From NCBI GenBank assembly GCA_022450155.1, contig JAKUQR010000011.1, positions 38,667 through 102,666 of the forward strand: a stretch of DNA of 64,000 bases, given 5' to 3'. The notes under the pieces are model-generated. The model was not told where the DNA came from, ran no database searches, and saw only the letters and a program-made list of their open reading frames with translations. The DNA comes from Gammaproteobacteria bacterium. Lineage in GTDB: Bacteria; Pseudomonadota; Gammaproteobacteria; Arenicellales; UBA868. Positions 24,580 through 33,551 of this stretch are shown here, piece by piece (the stretch's first letter is position 1; the number at the start of each line of letters is the position of its first letter). A program made the translations under genes and the position numbers.

Positions 24580-25578
24580 ATGACGCCTTACGTATTTCGG
24601 ATCAATCACTCAGACCATCCATCGGTGATATTTACTCGATTTCAAAATCTGCGTACCAACTCCCAGTTGACTGGAATTCTCTGTGTCATGGGTGGGGTAT
24701 CGTGTTTTACCACTACGGACACCGTGATCAAGTATCTCAGCGGGGATTACGCGCTCCACCAGATCGTTCTCATTCGAGCTGTGATCGGGATCGTGTTTAC
24801 ACTGGTAGTGTTTGTTCCTTTCGACGGCGGGCTTGAAACACTTCGTACCAATCGGTTGCTGCTGCATCTGGTGCGAGGATTCTGTGTGGTCATGGCCAAC
24901 CTGCTTTTTTTTACCGGGCTTGCCACGCTTCCCCTGGGGGAGACCGTTGCGCTGGTATTCGTTGCACCACTAATTATCACCATATTTGCGGCAATTTTTC
25001 TGCGTGAGAAAGTTAGTGCCTGGCGGTGGAGTGCTGTCGGGGTCGGGTTGGCAGGCACCTTGATCATGATGCGGCCTGGCACCAGTCTTTTTAATCCGAT
25101 GATGCTTCTGCCGGTGCTTGCTGCGCTCTGTTACGCCACGTTTCAGATCCTGTCTCGGTATCTCGGCAGAAGCGAGAGCGCTTCTTCGATGGCTGTTTAC
25201 ACCCAATTGATGTTCATTGCGATCAGTGCCTTGATTGGCGTGTTGGTGGGTGATGGACGTTTTACGGTACACGACGATCCAACGATAGATTTTCTATTGC
25301 GAGCCTGGGTTTGGCCGTCTGGTCGGGATCTTGTACTGCTGTCGGGTATCGGTATTCTTAGCGGCCTCGGTGCTTATCTTATCTCTCAGGGTTATCGGCT
25401 CGGTGAGGCCAGTCTGTTGGCACCGTTTGAGTACACCTCACTTCCTTTTGCCATACTCTGGAGTATCCTGTTTTTTGGAGACTGGCCTGATCTGATATCG
25501 TGGGTGGGTATTGGAATGATATTCAGTGCCGGGATGTGGGCACTCATGCATGTGAATCACAATGAACGCCAGACATGA
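24580..25578 (+). CDS. DMT-superfamily (EamA) transporter
   Basis: A 332-residue membrane protein with about ten hydrophobic helices and two EamA repeats, the first ending GLAGTLIMMRPG and the second ending IGMIFSAGMWALM. The first helix does not begin until about residue 30, so the true start could be the ATG at 24688 (GGVSCFTTTDTVIKY); no clear ribosome site decides this. Such exporters or importers move amino acids, nucleosides or drugs. Followed by the DUF1989 gene. Confidence 0.83.
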   Translation: MTPYVFRINHSDHPSVIFTRFQNLRTNSQLTGILCVMGGVSCFTTTDTVIKYLSGDYALHQIVLIRAVIGIVFTLVVFVPFDGGLETLRTNRLLLHLVRGFCVVMANLLFFTGLATLPLGETVALVFVAPLIITIFAAIFLREKVSAWRWSAVGVGLAGTLIMMRPGTSLFNPMMLLPVLAALCYATFQILSRYLGRSESASSMAVYTQLMFIAISALIGVLVGDGRFTVHDDPTIDFLLRAWVWPSGRDLVLLSGIGILSGLGAYLISQGYRLGEASLLAPFEYTSLPFAILWSILFFGDWPDLISWVGIGMIFSAGMWALMHVNHNERQT

Positions 25579-25696
25579 CAATCGTAGGACACAACGTTCG
25601 AAAAGCCATAGGTTTATTGGGATGTTGTTCTGCAGGCAAGTGTTAAACTCTTAACAGATATTATTTATTCGACTTTGGCCTGACAGGAGAGCCGCT

Positions 25697-26308
25697 ATGA
25701 CAAACGAGACCGTGACTATTCCAGCCCGTGGCGGCAAAGCTGTATCCATCCGTCAAGGGCAGGCAGTCAAAGTAATCAATACCCACGGTGAGCAGGTGGT
25801 CGACACCTGGGCATTTAACGCGGGAGACATGAGTGAGTTCATGTCGATGGATGCAACCCGCGCGACCCTGCAAAAACTCATAGCGGATGTCGGGGACTGT
25901 TACCTTTCGAACCGGCGAAGGCCCATACTGACGGTCGAGGAAGACACTTCCGCCGGAATTCACGATACGCTGATGGCCGCCTGTGACAATGAGCGTTACG
26001 GTCTATTGGGTTGTACGGACTATCATGATAACTGTGCGGATAACCTTCGATCCGGCATGAAGGAGTTGGGTGCGCAAGCTGCTTGGGTGCCGTCGCCGCT
26101 GAATCTTTTTATGAATATTCCCTGGACACAAGAAGGCGCACTGTCGTTCGAGGCGCCGGTCACCAAACCCGGTGACTATGTTGTACTGCGTGCTGAGCAG
26201 GATGTCATCGTCGCGTTTTCTGCATGTCCGCAGGACATTCTGCCGATCAACGGTCGGCATACCATACCAACGGAGGCTCACTTTCAGGTCATTGACACGC
26301 CGGCTTGA
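25697..26308 (+). CDS. Urea-carboxylase-associated (DUF1989) family protein
   Basis: A 203-residue DUF1989 protein. HGEQVVDTWAF, AGIHDTLMAACD and a conserved metal-type set (His90, Cys106, His110, Cys113 and Cys177) are visible. DUF1989 proteins accompany urea carboxylase and other amide-utilisation genes and are predicted hydrolases or ligand-binding proteins of nitrogen metabolism. Here no urea carboxylase or allophanate hydrolase is adjacent; the neighbour, convergent 20 bases away, is a D-aminoacylase-like amidohydrolase. A paralogue is at 40021. Well-placed GGAGAG precedes the ATG. Confidence 0.82.
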   Translation: MTNETVTIPARGGKAVSIRQGQAVKVINTHGEQVVDTWAFNAGDMSEFMSMDATRATLQKLIADVGDCYLSNRRRPILTVEEDTSAGIHDTLMAACDNERYGLLGCTDYHDNCADNLRSGMKELGAQAAWVPSPLNLFMNIPWTQEGALSFEAPVTKPGDYVVLRAEQDVIVAFSACPQDILPINGRHTIPTEAHFQVIDTPA

Positions 26309-26327
26309 TCCCTGAGAGGATATGCAG

Positions 26328-28001
26328 TCAAGCCCGCAGAATCCGACCCGAACCGCTGCCCACAATCTGGCCATCGGCATAGACTACGTCTCCATTGACC
26401 AGGGTGTACTGCACACCCTGTGAAGGCATGACCATCCGTTTGCCACCACCGGGCAGATCGTAGCGTCGTTCTCCCCGGTTCCCGGACCCGACGGTTTCTG
26501 GATCAAAAATAACAATGTCAGCGGCCAGGCCAGGGTGTAATCGACCGCGGTCACTGATGCCGAAAAAATCAGCGGGGTCCGATGTGAGTCGGCGGACGGC
26601 CTGTTCAATTGACAGTACCCCGCGTTCACGGACCCACGTTCCTAAAAGGTAGGTGGGATAGCCACAATCGCACAACATGTCGACATGGGCACCTCCATCA
26701 CCGAGACCGATCAGAATGCTGGGGTCATTGAGGAGTTCGGCCACACGGTCTACCCGGGTATTGAACGAGGCCATGGTGAACTCGCAGGAGAGATCATCAG
26801 CGATTGCAGTATCCAGGAAAGTGTCCACGGCGTCCTTTCCCTGAGCGCGTGCCATTTCAGCCACAGTCAATCCCTCCAGGGATTTCAGAGAGTCGGATTG
26901 TGCCTCGTGCAGGGTGATGCGCTCCCAGTTACCGAATGTAAGCGGGTTTTTGAGTTCTTCCCGGAACTGATCTCGAAATGCTCGGTCTTTATAGACCGCT
27001 ATCTGCGCCTGTTTCGACGTGTTCTCGAACAATCGTTTCCAGGACGGGAAAGCGGCGAAGGAGAATGGGCTACGCATGTTGATTTCGCGGGTCAGAGGTA
27101 AGGGCGACGTCTGTGGTCGAGCCCCTTTCTTGATCATCGGTGCGGCCCGTCGTAACGTGTCTCGAACGGCTTCAGAGATGTCGTCCCGGTCAAACAGTGC
27201 GATGAAGGTTACCGGGCGACCGCTATGGTCGAGGAGGAAGTCGAGGAGTTCACATTGTTCTTCCTCCAGCACGCCGATCTGGCGTGTGAGTGCTATTTCG
27301 ATTGCGCCTTTGCCGCGGACCTTCAAGACATTGGCATAGGCTTTAAGTTCATCCCTGCTTGCATTCCGGCAGGCGAGAGGTCGGCCTTGAAAACCCAGAT
27401 GTTGGTTCAGGATGGTACTTGAGAAGCCGAAGGCACCGACGTCCATCGCTTCGCCAAGAAGCGCCTGGATGTCGCGAGTCTCCTCGGGCGTTGCAGCACG
27501 CTCCAGTGATTCTGTACCCATCACGTAGTGACGAAAAGGTGTAAGTGGCGCCAGGAATGCCAGATTCAGAGTGGGTGCGCGGCGTTCTGCAGCATTCATA
27601 TATTCGGGAAAGGTTTCCCAGTCCCAGGTGATGCCTTCTTCCAGGACGTCGTACGGAATGGCTTCAACATTGACCAGATCATGCATCGCGATGTCGCGGG
27701 ATTCCGGTCTGCACGGGGCAATTCCAACCCCGCAATTTCCTACGACCACACTGGTGACACCGTGCCAGGACGAAGGTGTGACTGCACCGTCCCAGCAGAT
27801 CTGTGCATCATAGTGGGTGTGAGGGTCGATAAATCCTGGGGCCACGACTGCACCGTCGGCATCGATAATCTGTGTTGCCCCACTATCAATGTCGCCCACC
27901 TCTACTATCTGGCCGTTGGTGATGGCGATGCTCCCATGCCGGGCTGGACTGCCAGTGCCATCGATCAGTGTTCCATTCTTGATTAGCACGTCGTATCCCA
28001 C
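26328..28001 (-). CDS. N-acyl-D-amino-acid deacylase/D-hydantoinase-like amidohydrolase
   Basis: A 557-residue metal-dependent amidohydrolase. The N-terminal composite domain reads YDVLIKNGTLIDGTG; DPHTHYDAQICWD holds the first metal ligands; GNCGVGIAPCR is typical of D-aminoacylases (the conserved Cys ligand). GDGGAHVDM precedes the last Asp region. Family members release D-amino acids from N-acyl-D-amino acids or open cyclic amides. GTG 28001 follows GAGGAG by 6 bases and matches the family start; the longer frame to 28067 is not supported. Convergent with the DUF1989 gene, divergent from the SDR. Confidence 0.87.
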   Translation of the reverse strand: MGYDVLIKNGTLIDGTGSPARHGSIAITNGQIVEVGDIDSGATQIIDADGAVVAPGFIDPHTHYDAQICWDGAVTPSSWHGVTSVVVGNCGVGIAPCRPESRDIAMHDLVNVEAIPYDVLEEGITWDWETFPEYMNAAERRAPTLNLAFLAPLTPFRHYVMGTESLERAATPEETRDIQALLGEAMDVGAFGFSSTILNQHLGFQGRPLACRNASRDELKAYANVLKVRGKGAIEIALTRQIGVLEEEQCELLDFLLDHSGRPVTFIALFDRDDISEAVRDTLRRAAPMIKKGARPQTSPLPLTREINMRSPFSFAAFPSWKRLFENTSKQAQIAVYKDRAFRDQFREELKNPLTFGNWERITLHEAQSDSLKSLEGLTVAEMARAQGKDAVDTFLDTAIADDLSCEFTMASFNTRVDRVAELLNDPSILIGLGDGGAHVDMLCDCGYPTYLLGTWVRERGVLSIEQAVRRLTSDPADFFGISDRGRLHPGLAADIVIFDPETVGSGNRGERRYDLPGGGKRMVMPSQGVQYTLVNGDVVYADGQIVGSGSGRILRA

Positions 28002-28206
28002 TGGATTCTCCTCGTGAATGAATGCGTACCCACTGGGCGTAAGTCGTTGACTGCGATTCGTCAACATCGACTACAGCATTGAAACCGACCCTAAATGTAA
28101 CTCAGATACCCGGTAACTTGTTTAACTTCTTGCGTATAAAAGGGGTAGCATAAGCAGTCTTTGTACCGCTATGCTGAACAGAACTTTTCTGACCGAGGAC
28201 TTCGTT

Positions 28207-29004
28207 ATGGACTTCACAGGCAAAGTAGCATTGGTGACCGGGGGCGGCAACGGAATTGGTCGTGCGACAGCCCTCGGATTTGCCGAGAGAGGCGCCGCAG
28301 TCGTGGTTGTGGATAAGGACAGCGCTGCAGCTGTTGAAACCGTACGGCTTATCAAAGAAAGCAAAAAATCCGCATTTGATGTATGCGCCGATGTGACCCG
28401 TACGGGTGATGTGCAGGCCTATGTCGAAGCCACTTTGCAGAAACATGGCCGCATCGACTGTTTTTTTAATAATGCGGGAATCGAGGGGCGTGTTGCCCCT
28501 ACCGCTGAATATGACGAAGATGTATTCGACAGTGTCATTGCGGTCAATGTAAAGGGGGTGTTTCTTGGTCTTCGGCATGTCCTGCCAGTGATGCTCAAGC
28601 AGGGTGCTGGAACCGTTGTAAATATGGCCTCGATCGCAGGGCTGGTTGGTTCTCCTGGTATGCCCGCGTATGTGGCATCGAAGCACGCCGTGATTGGCCT
28701 GACAAAAGTTGCCGCCGGAGAGGTATCCGGTGAGGGAGTGCGTGTTAACGCAGTTTGCCCAGGCCCAATCGATACCCGCATGATCCATGAACTTGCGGCA
28801 CAGGTAAATGTGGACGATCCCAGCGCGGTACGGATAGGCTATGAATCGAGCATACCGCTTGGGCGTTATGGTAAGGCAACAGAAGTTGCCAATGTGGTGT
28901 TGTTTTTGTGTTCTGATCTGTCGAGTAACGTTACCGGTGCGCAATATGTTGTTGATGGCGGTCGGATCGCTAGCCCTAAAGGCGTAACGAGCCGGTCGGA
29001 ATAA
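28207..29004 (+). CDS. Short-chain dehydrogenase/reductase (SDR)
   Basis: A 265-residue classical SDR: nucleotide-binding TGGGNGIG (near residue 12), NNAG, active-site Ser region MASIAGLVGS with Tyr-x-x-x-Lys in YVASKHA, and the PGPIDT segment. It oxidises or reduces a secondary alcohol/ketone with NAD(P)(H). Start ATG 28207 follows GAGG; an upstream ATG at 28171 lacks a good site. The amidohydrolase at 29027 follows after 22 bases, so the pair is an operon. Confidence 0.88.
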   Translation: MDFTGKVALVTGGGNGIGRATALGFAERGAAVVVVDKDSAAAVETVRLIKESKKSAFDVCADVTRTGDVQAYVEATLQKHGRIDCFFNNAGIEGRVAPTAEYDEDVFDSVIAVNVKGVFLGLRHVLPVMLKQGAGTVVNMASIAGLVGSPGMPAYVASKHAVIGLTKVAAGEVSGEGVRVNAVCPGPIDTRMIHELAAQVNVDDPSAVRIGYESSIPLGRYGKATEVANVVLFLCSDLSSNVTGAQYVVDGGRIASPKGVTSRSE

Positions 29005-29026
29005 CCAGTAGATCCCAGGAGGGCCG

Positions 29027-29974
29027 ATGGCCGATTTCATTCGAGTTGATGCGCATGCCCACCTTTATCGGACACCTGAAGAGGGCTATGCCGAAAAAAC
29101 AGGCTATGAAGTTTGGGAATATGGAGCGCAGGCCGATGTTCATCAGTCTGATTGTGTTGGAACCGTTGATGAGCTGTTACTGCAGATGCGCTCTACACAG
29201 ATCAGCAAAGCAGTCGTCGTCAATCTGTTTTCGGCTGTGGTCAACCGAAACATCGCGCTGGCGTCGCTTGACGATGGCTTGAGTGAAAGCGATACAGCAA
29301 AACGCACGGTGGATATCGATGACTGGATTCGCCGTGAGGTTATCTCGTTTAACCAATGGAATTGCGATCTTTCCCGACAGCATCCAGAGCTGGCAGCCTT
29401 TGTAGCTGCCGACGTCAATGCTTTGCCTGGATCGCTCTGTGCCGAACACATCAAGGATATGATCGAGAACCATGCGGCTGCGGGGGTTAAGCTTCACGGC
29501 GCGTTTCAAGGTTTCGACATGTCAGACGAACGTTTATGGTCGACGTATCAAGTCTGCCAGGATCTCAACGTGCCCATCATTGCGCATTCCGGCCCGGATC
29601 GGGAAAGCAAAGGATTTGCCGAACCACGCGCCTTTGCCAAGATGCTGGATTCTTTTCCGCAACTTCGCATGGTGGTTGCTCACCTGGGTGGCGGCACCTG
29701 GACGCAGACATTGGATATCGCGAAGGCTTACCCCAACACATATTTCGATTGCTGCGAAATCATTGAGTGGACCCAGAGCGATAACGGCCCGACTGAAAAG
29801 CAACTCGCACAACTGATCCGGGATATCGGGTCTTCCCGAGTTATGATGGGCTCAGATTTTCCCTGGTACGACCTGGATCACTCCATCGACCGTGTGTTCA
29901 GTTTGCCGATCCTGTCGATGGAGGAAAAAGAAAGAATCATCGGCGCCAATGCAGTCGATATACTGGGTCTTTGA
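29027..29974 (+). CDS. Amidohydrolase-family (TIM-barrel) hydrolase or decarboxylase
   Basis: A 315-residue amidohydrolase_2-type protein with DAHAHLY (metal His pair), PIIAHSGPD, VVAHLGGG and the final GSDFPW Asp. This group contains ring-carboxylate decarboxylases and lactone or amide hydrolases; the substrate cannot be assigned. GGAGGG precedes the ATG at 29027, and the gene follows an SDR at 22 bases. Likely acts in tandem with it. Confidence 0.84.
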   Translation: MADFIRVDAHAHLYRTPEEGYAEKTGYEVWEYGAQADVHQSDCVGTVDELLLQMRSTQISKAVVVNLFSAVVNRNIALASLDDGLSESDTAKRTVDIDDWIRREVISFNQWNCDLSRQHPELAAFVAADVNALPGSLCAEHIKDMIENHAAAGVKLHGAFQGFDMSDERLWSTYQVCQDLNVPIIAHSGPDRESKGFAEPRAFAKMLDSFPQLRMVVAHLGGGTWTQTLDIAKAYPNTYFDCCEIIEWTQSDNGPTEKQLAQLIRDIGSSRVMMGSDFPWYDLDHSIDRVFSLPILSMEEKERIIGANAVDILGL

Positions 29975-30026
29975 TAGCTTTATCCTGCCGAATTCTGCGC
30001 CGTGCCTTTGGCAGGCGTATTGACCC

Positions 30027-31211
30027 TCACCCCAATGCCCCGCCGGCCATGGTCAGAGATTGGGCCGGATGGTTGAATCGGGCGGCAAGTGTGCGCAGGG
30101 TGTTGTGAAACTCGTCTCGATTGACCGAGCACTGCTGCAGATGGCGTACGCCAGCAGTGGGATCGAAAGCGGTGCGGCCGTGCAGGACCCTTTGGTTATC
30201 GAATAGGTGTAGATCGCCCGGTGCCATCAGGCAGGCGAACTTGAGTTCCTCTGAGTTCACAATATTCCAGAACGCCTTGATCGCTTTATAGATCGATTCC
30301 ATCAGTTCTTCGGGCAGATCCTGTGGGGGAATGGTCCGGTCAGTAAAGCGGATGCCTTCCACATCTCCATCGATATCCAGGGCGATAATGCGCCGATGGG
30401 ACTGCATATCTTCTTCGGGTAGTGCTCGACGCTGGAAGAAAACAGGTACGCGGCACAAAATATCAAACGATGCATGATCGCTTTCTTTCAATACTTGAGC
30501 CACCTTGAACCCATCGACCAGAATGGTTTCACCACCATCGTCCAGTGAAGCGGCCAGGCAGTGAAACAAGGTGATCCCGGGGGCGGCGTGGCGATAGCTC
30601 TCATCGGTGTGTGGGCCGAGATACTTGCCGGTGTTGGATCCAAGCGTCAGGTTGGTGCCTGTTCTCACGTCGAATACCCGACCGTAGTTGTTCAGATGAA
30701 CACTGCCGAAATGTCCTGCCACAGTCGCCACTGTCCCTGGCGTCAGCGGTACATTCCTGAGTCTGGCAATGCCAAAGTCTCGAACGGACAGAGCAATCTG
30801 TAGAATGGTTTCAAGGTTATTCAGGTCTGAAAACAGGTAAACTGGAATTTCTCCCGTATTGCCGGCATGCCACAACACAGGGGTGGGTTTGCGTTGACGA
30901 CGGGTCGCTGCATCGTAGGCGCTGCCTAGCAATGTTGGTAGATTGTGGGTGGTGTCAATCTGACCATCTGCCCAGCGGATTTCCAGGGTATCGTTTTTAA
31001 TTTCGAAACTCTCAACCACTAGAGATTCTGGATCGTCCGGCAGGAGATCGATTTTCACACTGGTGTCATTAGGCATACCGTCCGGGCAGCGGGCATTGTG
31101 CCGCAACCAGACGTAATGGAAAGTGTGGGATTTGCCCGAAGGCCAACGGACAGTCAGTTTTCGCTGTTCAGCATCGATCGATGCGCTGACAGATGTTGAG
31201 GACGGGTGCAT
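30027..31211 (-). CDS. Gamma-butyrobetaine-hydroxylase-like Fe(II)/2OG dioxygenase
   Basis: A 394-residue TauD-superfamily dioxygenase with a BBOX-type N-terminal DUF971-like domain (VRWPSGKSHTFHYVWLRHNARCPD) and catalytic C-terminal domain. Iron ligands are His201 and Asp203 (GPHTDESYR) and His344 (RVLHGRTAF). The zinc site of animal BBOX1 (C-x-C-x-x-C) is missing: only one Cys (42) is seen there. Could be carnitine biosynthesis or another trimethylammonium hydroxylase. ATG 31211 is chosen from domain start; the open frame continues upstream only as a shadow of the LLM gene. Located 61 bases from the LLM gene on the same strand. Confidence 0.83.
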   Translation of the reverse strand: MHPSSTSVSASIDAEQRKLTVRWPSGKSHTFHYVWLRHNARCPDGMPNDTSVKIDLLPDDPESLVVESFEIKNDTLEIRWADGQIDTTHNLPTLLGSAYDAATRRQRKPTPVLWHAGNTGEIPVYLFSDLNNLETILQIALSVRDFGIARLRNVPLTPGTVATVAGHFGSVHLNNYGRVFDVRTGTNLTLGSNTGKYLGPHTDESYRHAAPGITLFHCLAASLDDGGETILVDGFKVAQVLKESDHASFDILCRVPVFFQRRALPEEDMQSHRRIIALDIDGDVEGIRFTDRTIPPQDLPEELMESIYKAIKAFWNIVNSEELKFACLMAPGDLHLFDNQRVLHGRTAFDPTAGVRHLQQCSVNRDEFHNTLRTLAARFNHPAQSLTMAGGALG

Positions 31212-31272
31212 ACAGGATGGTGGTTCTGAAGGTTTCTTGCTGGCACGCTTCAATAATTTTTCGTTGGCTGGG

Positions 31273-32133
31273 CTAACCGGGTGCAAACGCCTCCAGTGTT
31301 CTTTCGGCTGCATCCAGGTCATCCGGGGTATGCACTGGCTGGATGCATACATGGGTGGCGCCGGCATCGAAGTGTTCATCCAGTCGTCGCTGGATCTTAT
31401 CTTCGTTACCCCACACAACCATGGCATCGATAAATCGATCGCTACCACCATTGTCGAGATCGGCCTCACTGAATCCCAGGTTGTGCCAGCACTGTCGGTA
31501 GTTTGGCAGGCCCAGATAGCGTTCGAGTTCACGCCGGGCCAACGCTCGGGCTTCGCTCGGTGATTCCTCCAGGCAGACTTTCTGTTCGACTGCCAGCCAT
31601 TTGTCCGCACCGAGAATGCTTTTGGCGCTTGCTGTGTGTTCCGGGGTGACGTTATAGGGGATAGCTCCGCGTGTCAGTTCAGCCGACAGAGCCAGCATTT
31701 TGGGCCCCAGTGCTGCCAGGACCACGGGCCAGGTCCGGCCACCATCCGCATCTGAATACAGTTTCTCGAGGTAGGTGCGCATGGTGGCCAGCGGTTTGGT
31801 ATAGGTGTGTCCCCGGACCTGTTCGACCAGGGGTATGTGCGATACACCGAGTCCGAGTACGAACCGGTTGTCAGAGACTGCCGACAGGGTATGCAGGCCC
31901 TGTCGTGACGAGTACGCATCGCGGGCGTAGATGTTGGCGATAGAACTGCCGATACAGATGGTTTTGGTCTGTGCCAGTAAAAAACTTCCCAGCGCCATGG
32001 ATTCGAACCCACGGGCCTCGGAGTACCACAATGTGCCGTAGTTCAATGACTCCACTTTTTGAACAAAACGTCGCCATTGCGCCGGTGTCAGTTTGTCGGC
32101 GGCATACCAGACGCCTAGTTTGCCCAGGTCCAT
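31273..32133 (-). CDS. LLM-class oxidoreductase, TIGR03620-like
   Basis: A 286-residue short LLM protein. LGKLGVWYAADKLTPAQWR and WYSEARGFESMALGSFLL are characteristic of the TIGR03620 group, named for F420-dependent members in actinobacteria. Also VLGLGVSHIPLVE and LGPKMLALSAELTRGAIPY. About 50 residues shorter than standard LLMs, normal for this group. It sits upstream of the BBOX-like dioxygenase and probably shares its transcript. Cofactor uncertain. Confidence 0.87.
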   Translation of the reverse strand: MDLGKLGVWYAADKLTPAQWRRFVQKVESLNYGTLWYSEARGFESMALGSFLLAQTKTICIGSSIANIYARDAYSSRQGLHTLSAVSDNRFVLGLGVSHIPLVEQVRGHTYTKPLATMRTYLEKLYSDADGGRTWPVVLAALGPKMLALSAELTRGAIPYNVTPEHTASAKSILGADKWLAVEQKVCLEESPSEARALARRELERYLGLPNYRQCWHNLGFSEADLDNGGSDRFIDAMVVWGNEDKIQRRLDEHFDAGATHVCIQPVHTPDDLDAAERTLEAFAPG

Positions 32134-32251
32134 GGGTTTCCCTATTCTTAGAGGCCTTAAATGAAGTGTAGCAGTGGTGTGAAAACTACACGCAACTATC
32201 GGTGGCCTGATGCCCTCAGGTTTGTTTCAGCGAATGGTACGTCTCAGTGCC

Positions 32252-33022
32252 TCACCAGGCAGTGTAGCCCCCATCGATCAGCAGATCCGTGCCAGTCATG
32301 AATGTGGAATCTTCACTGGCCAGGAAAACGGCGGCCCGGGCGATCTCGTCAGGCTCACCCAGGCGACCCATTGGATGCTTGGCACCCCAGATGCGCTGGG
32401 CGGTTTCGAGGTCTCCAAAACGCGTGGCTAGCCGATCTGTGGCAACACCGCCTGGAGACAGTGTGTTGACCCGGATCTGGTCGGTTGCATAGTCGAGCGC
32501 CATACCCTTTGCCAGCTGAGTCAGGGCGCCTTTGGTGGCACAGTAAAGGCTTTGTCCGGCGCTGGCGACCCGGGCCATCTGCGATGCGATCAGAATAATC
32601 GTGCTGCCAGGGGATTTCTTCAGATGAGGAATGGCGTGCTTGCTGATCAGGAAACAACCCGTAAGGTTCACATCGAGGGCGTGCTGCCAGTCCTCTTCTG
32701 AAAGTTCGTGAACCGGTACGATCGGAGACAACAGGGCAGCCCCACCGATGACCGTGGTGAGCTGGCCGAAACTTGATACGGTGAACTCCACAGCCTGTTT
32801 TGCTGCGTCGGTATTACCGACATCACAGGTAATCGATTCGGCCAGGCCGCCTTTCTCACGGATGCCCTGTGCCACTGCAATGGCACCTTTCTTATTGATG
32901 TCAGCAACCATGACTGCTGCACCTTCTTGAGAAAAGCGTTCGACGATGGCCCGGCCAATACCATTCGCAGCACCGGTAACCAGTGCCACTTTGCCGTCAA
33001 GTTTTCCGCGTGTCTCGGTCAT
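32252..33022 (-). CDS. Short-chain dehydrogenase/reductase (SDR)
   Basis: A 256-residue classical SDR: TGAANGIG, the Ser region IASQMARVASAGQ, Tyr-x-x-x-Lys in YCATKGA, and LSPGGVATD. GTDLLIDGGYTAW is the usual C-terminal ending. The ATG overlaps the yajD stop codon (ATGA), suggesting translational coupling, though YajD seems functionally unrelated. Substrate unknown. Confidence 0.88.
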   Translation of the reverse strand: MTETRGKLDGKVALVTGAANGIGRAIVERFSQEGAAVMVADINKKGAIAVAQGIREKGGLAESITCDVGNTDAAKQAVEFTVSSFGQLTTVIGGAALLSPIVPVHELSEEDWQHALDVNLTGCFLISKHAIPHLKKSPGSTIILIASQMARVASAGQSLYCATKGALTQLAKGMALDYATDQIRVNTLSPGGVATDRLATRFGDLETAQRIWGAKHPMGRLGEPDEIARAAVFLASEDSTFMTGTDLLIDGGYTAW

Positions 33023-33399
33023 TCGGTGTTGTCTGTGTCCGGGTCAGTTTTGAGCAGTTTAGCAAGATCGGAGAATGGCTGGTGCGTCGCTGTGCTGGAG
33101 CGCTGTTCAAAATGCGCGTCTGCCGTTAGCGGGTCGACCAGACGCGCGTGCTCATTGTCATGGCAGTAAATGCAGAGATTTTCCCAGTTGCTGCCATCGG
33201 GCGGATTGTTGTCGTGATTATGATCCTTGTGATGTACGGTCAGTTCATGAAGGTTTTTCTCATTGAACTCGCGTCCGCAGCGGCCACAGACCCAGGGATG
33301 GATCTTGAGAGACTGGGCGCGATAGCCTTGCTCGCGAGTGTCTCGGGCCCGGATTGCATCGACCACGGCCTTGTCGAGTCGCTGTTCTCGATCACTCAT
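33019..33399 (-). CDS. yajD: YajD-like HNH nuclease family protein
   Basis: A 126-residue HNH protein close to E. coli YajD. IHPWVCGRCGREF gives Cys38/Cys41, LTVHHKDHNHDNNP is the HNH core (His56-His57), and NWENLCIYCHDNEH supplies Cys76/Cys79 and downstream His. The four cysteines form the zinc ribbon. The biological role of YajD is not known. ATG 33399 fits family length; a longer frame reaches 33441. Overlaps the SDR start by 4 bases. Confidence 0.85.
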   Translation of the reverse strand: MSDREQRLDKAVVDAIRARDTREQGYRAQSLKIHPWVCGRCGREFNEKNLHELTVHHKDHNHDNNPPDGSNWENLCIYCHDNEHARLVDPLTADAHFEQRSSTATHQPFSDLAKLLKTDPDTDNTE

Positions 33400-33551
33400 C
33401 AGAGGCACCTCCACAACAGGTCGGCGTCCGGCTGTGGACAAAAATCAACCGCTGCGGGAACCGGTTGGCGTATCACTGTGGGTCTGCCATAGTGTCACTC
33501 CCTATCCAGGGCAATCGGTGGTGACGCATTATTCTGGCACAGAAAAGCACA

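Noticed and set aside
28002..28067. Longer start for the D-aminoacylase-like gene
   Set aside because: GTG 28001 has a GAGGAG site at 6 bases and matches the family start; the extra residues are not typical.
28102..29040. 312-codon antisense ORF opposite the SDR
   Set aside because: Reads as low-complexity shadow of the SDR; the SDR motifs are in the plus frame.
31212..31610. N-terminal extension of the BBOX-like gene
   Set aside because: This part overlaps the LLM gene on the same strand in another frame and has no BBOX similarity; ATG 31211 starts the domain.
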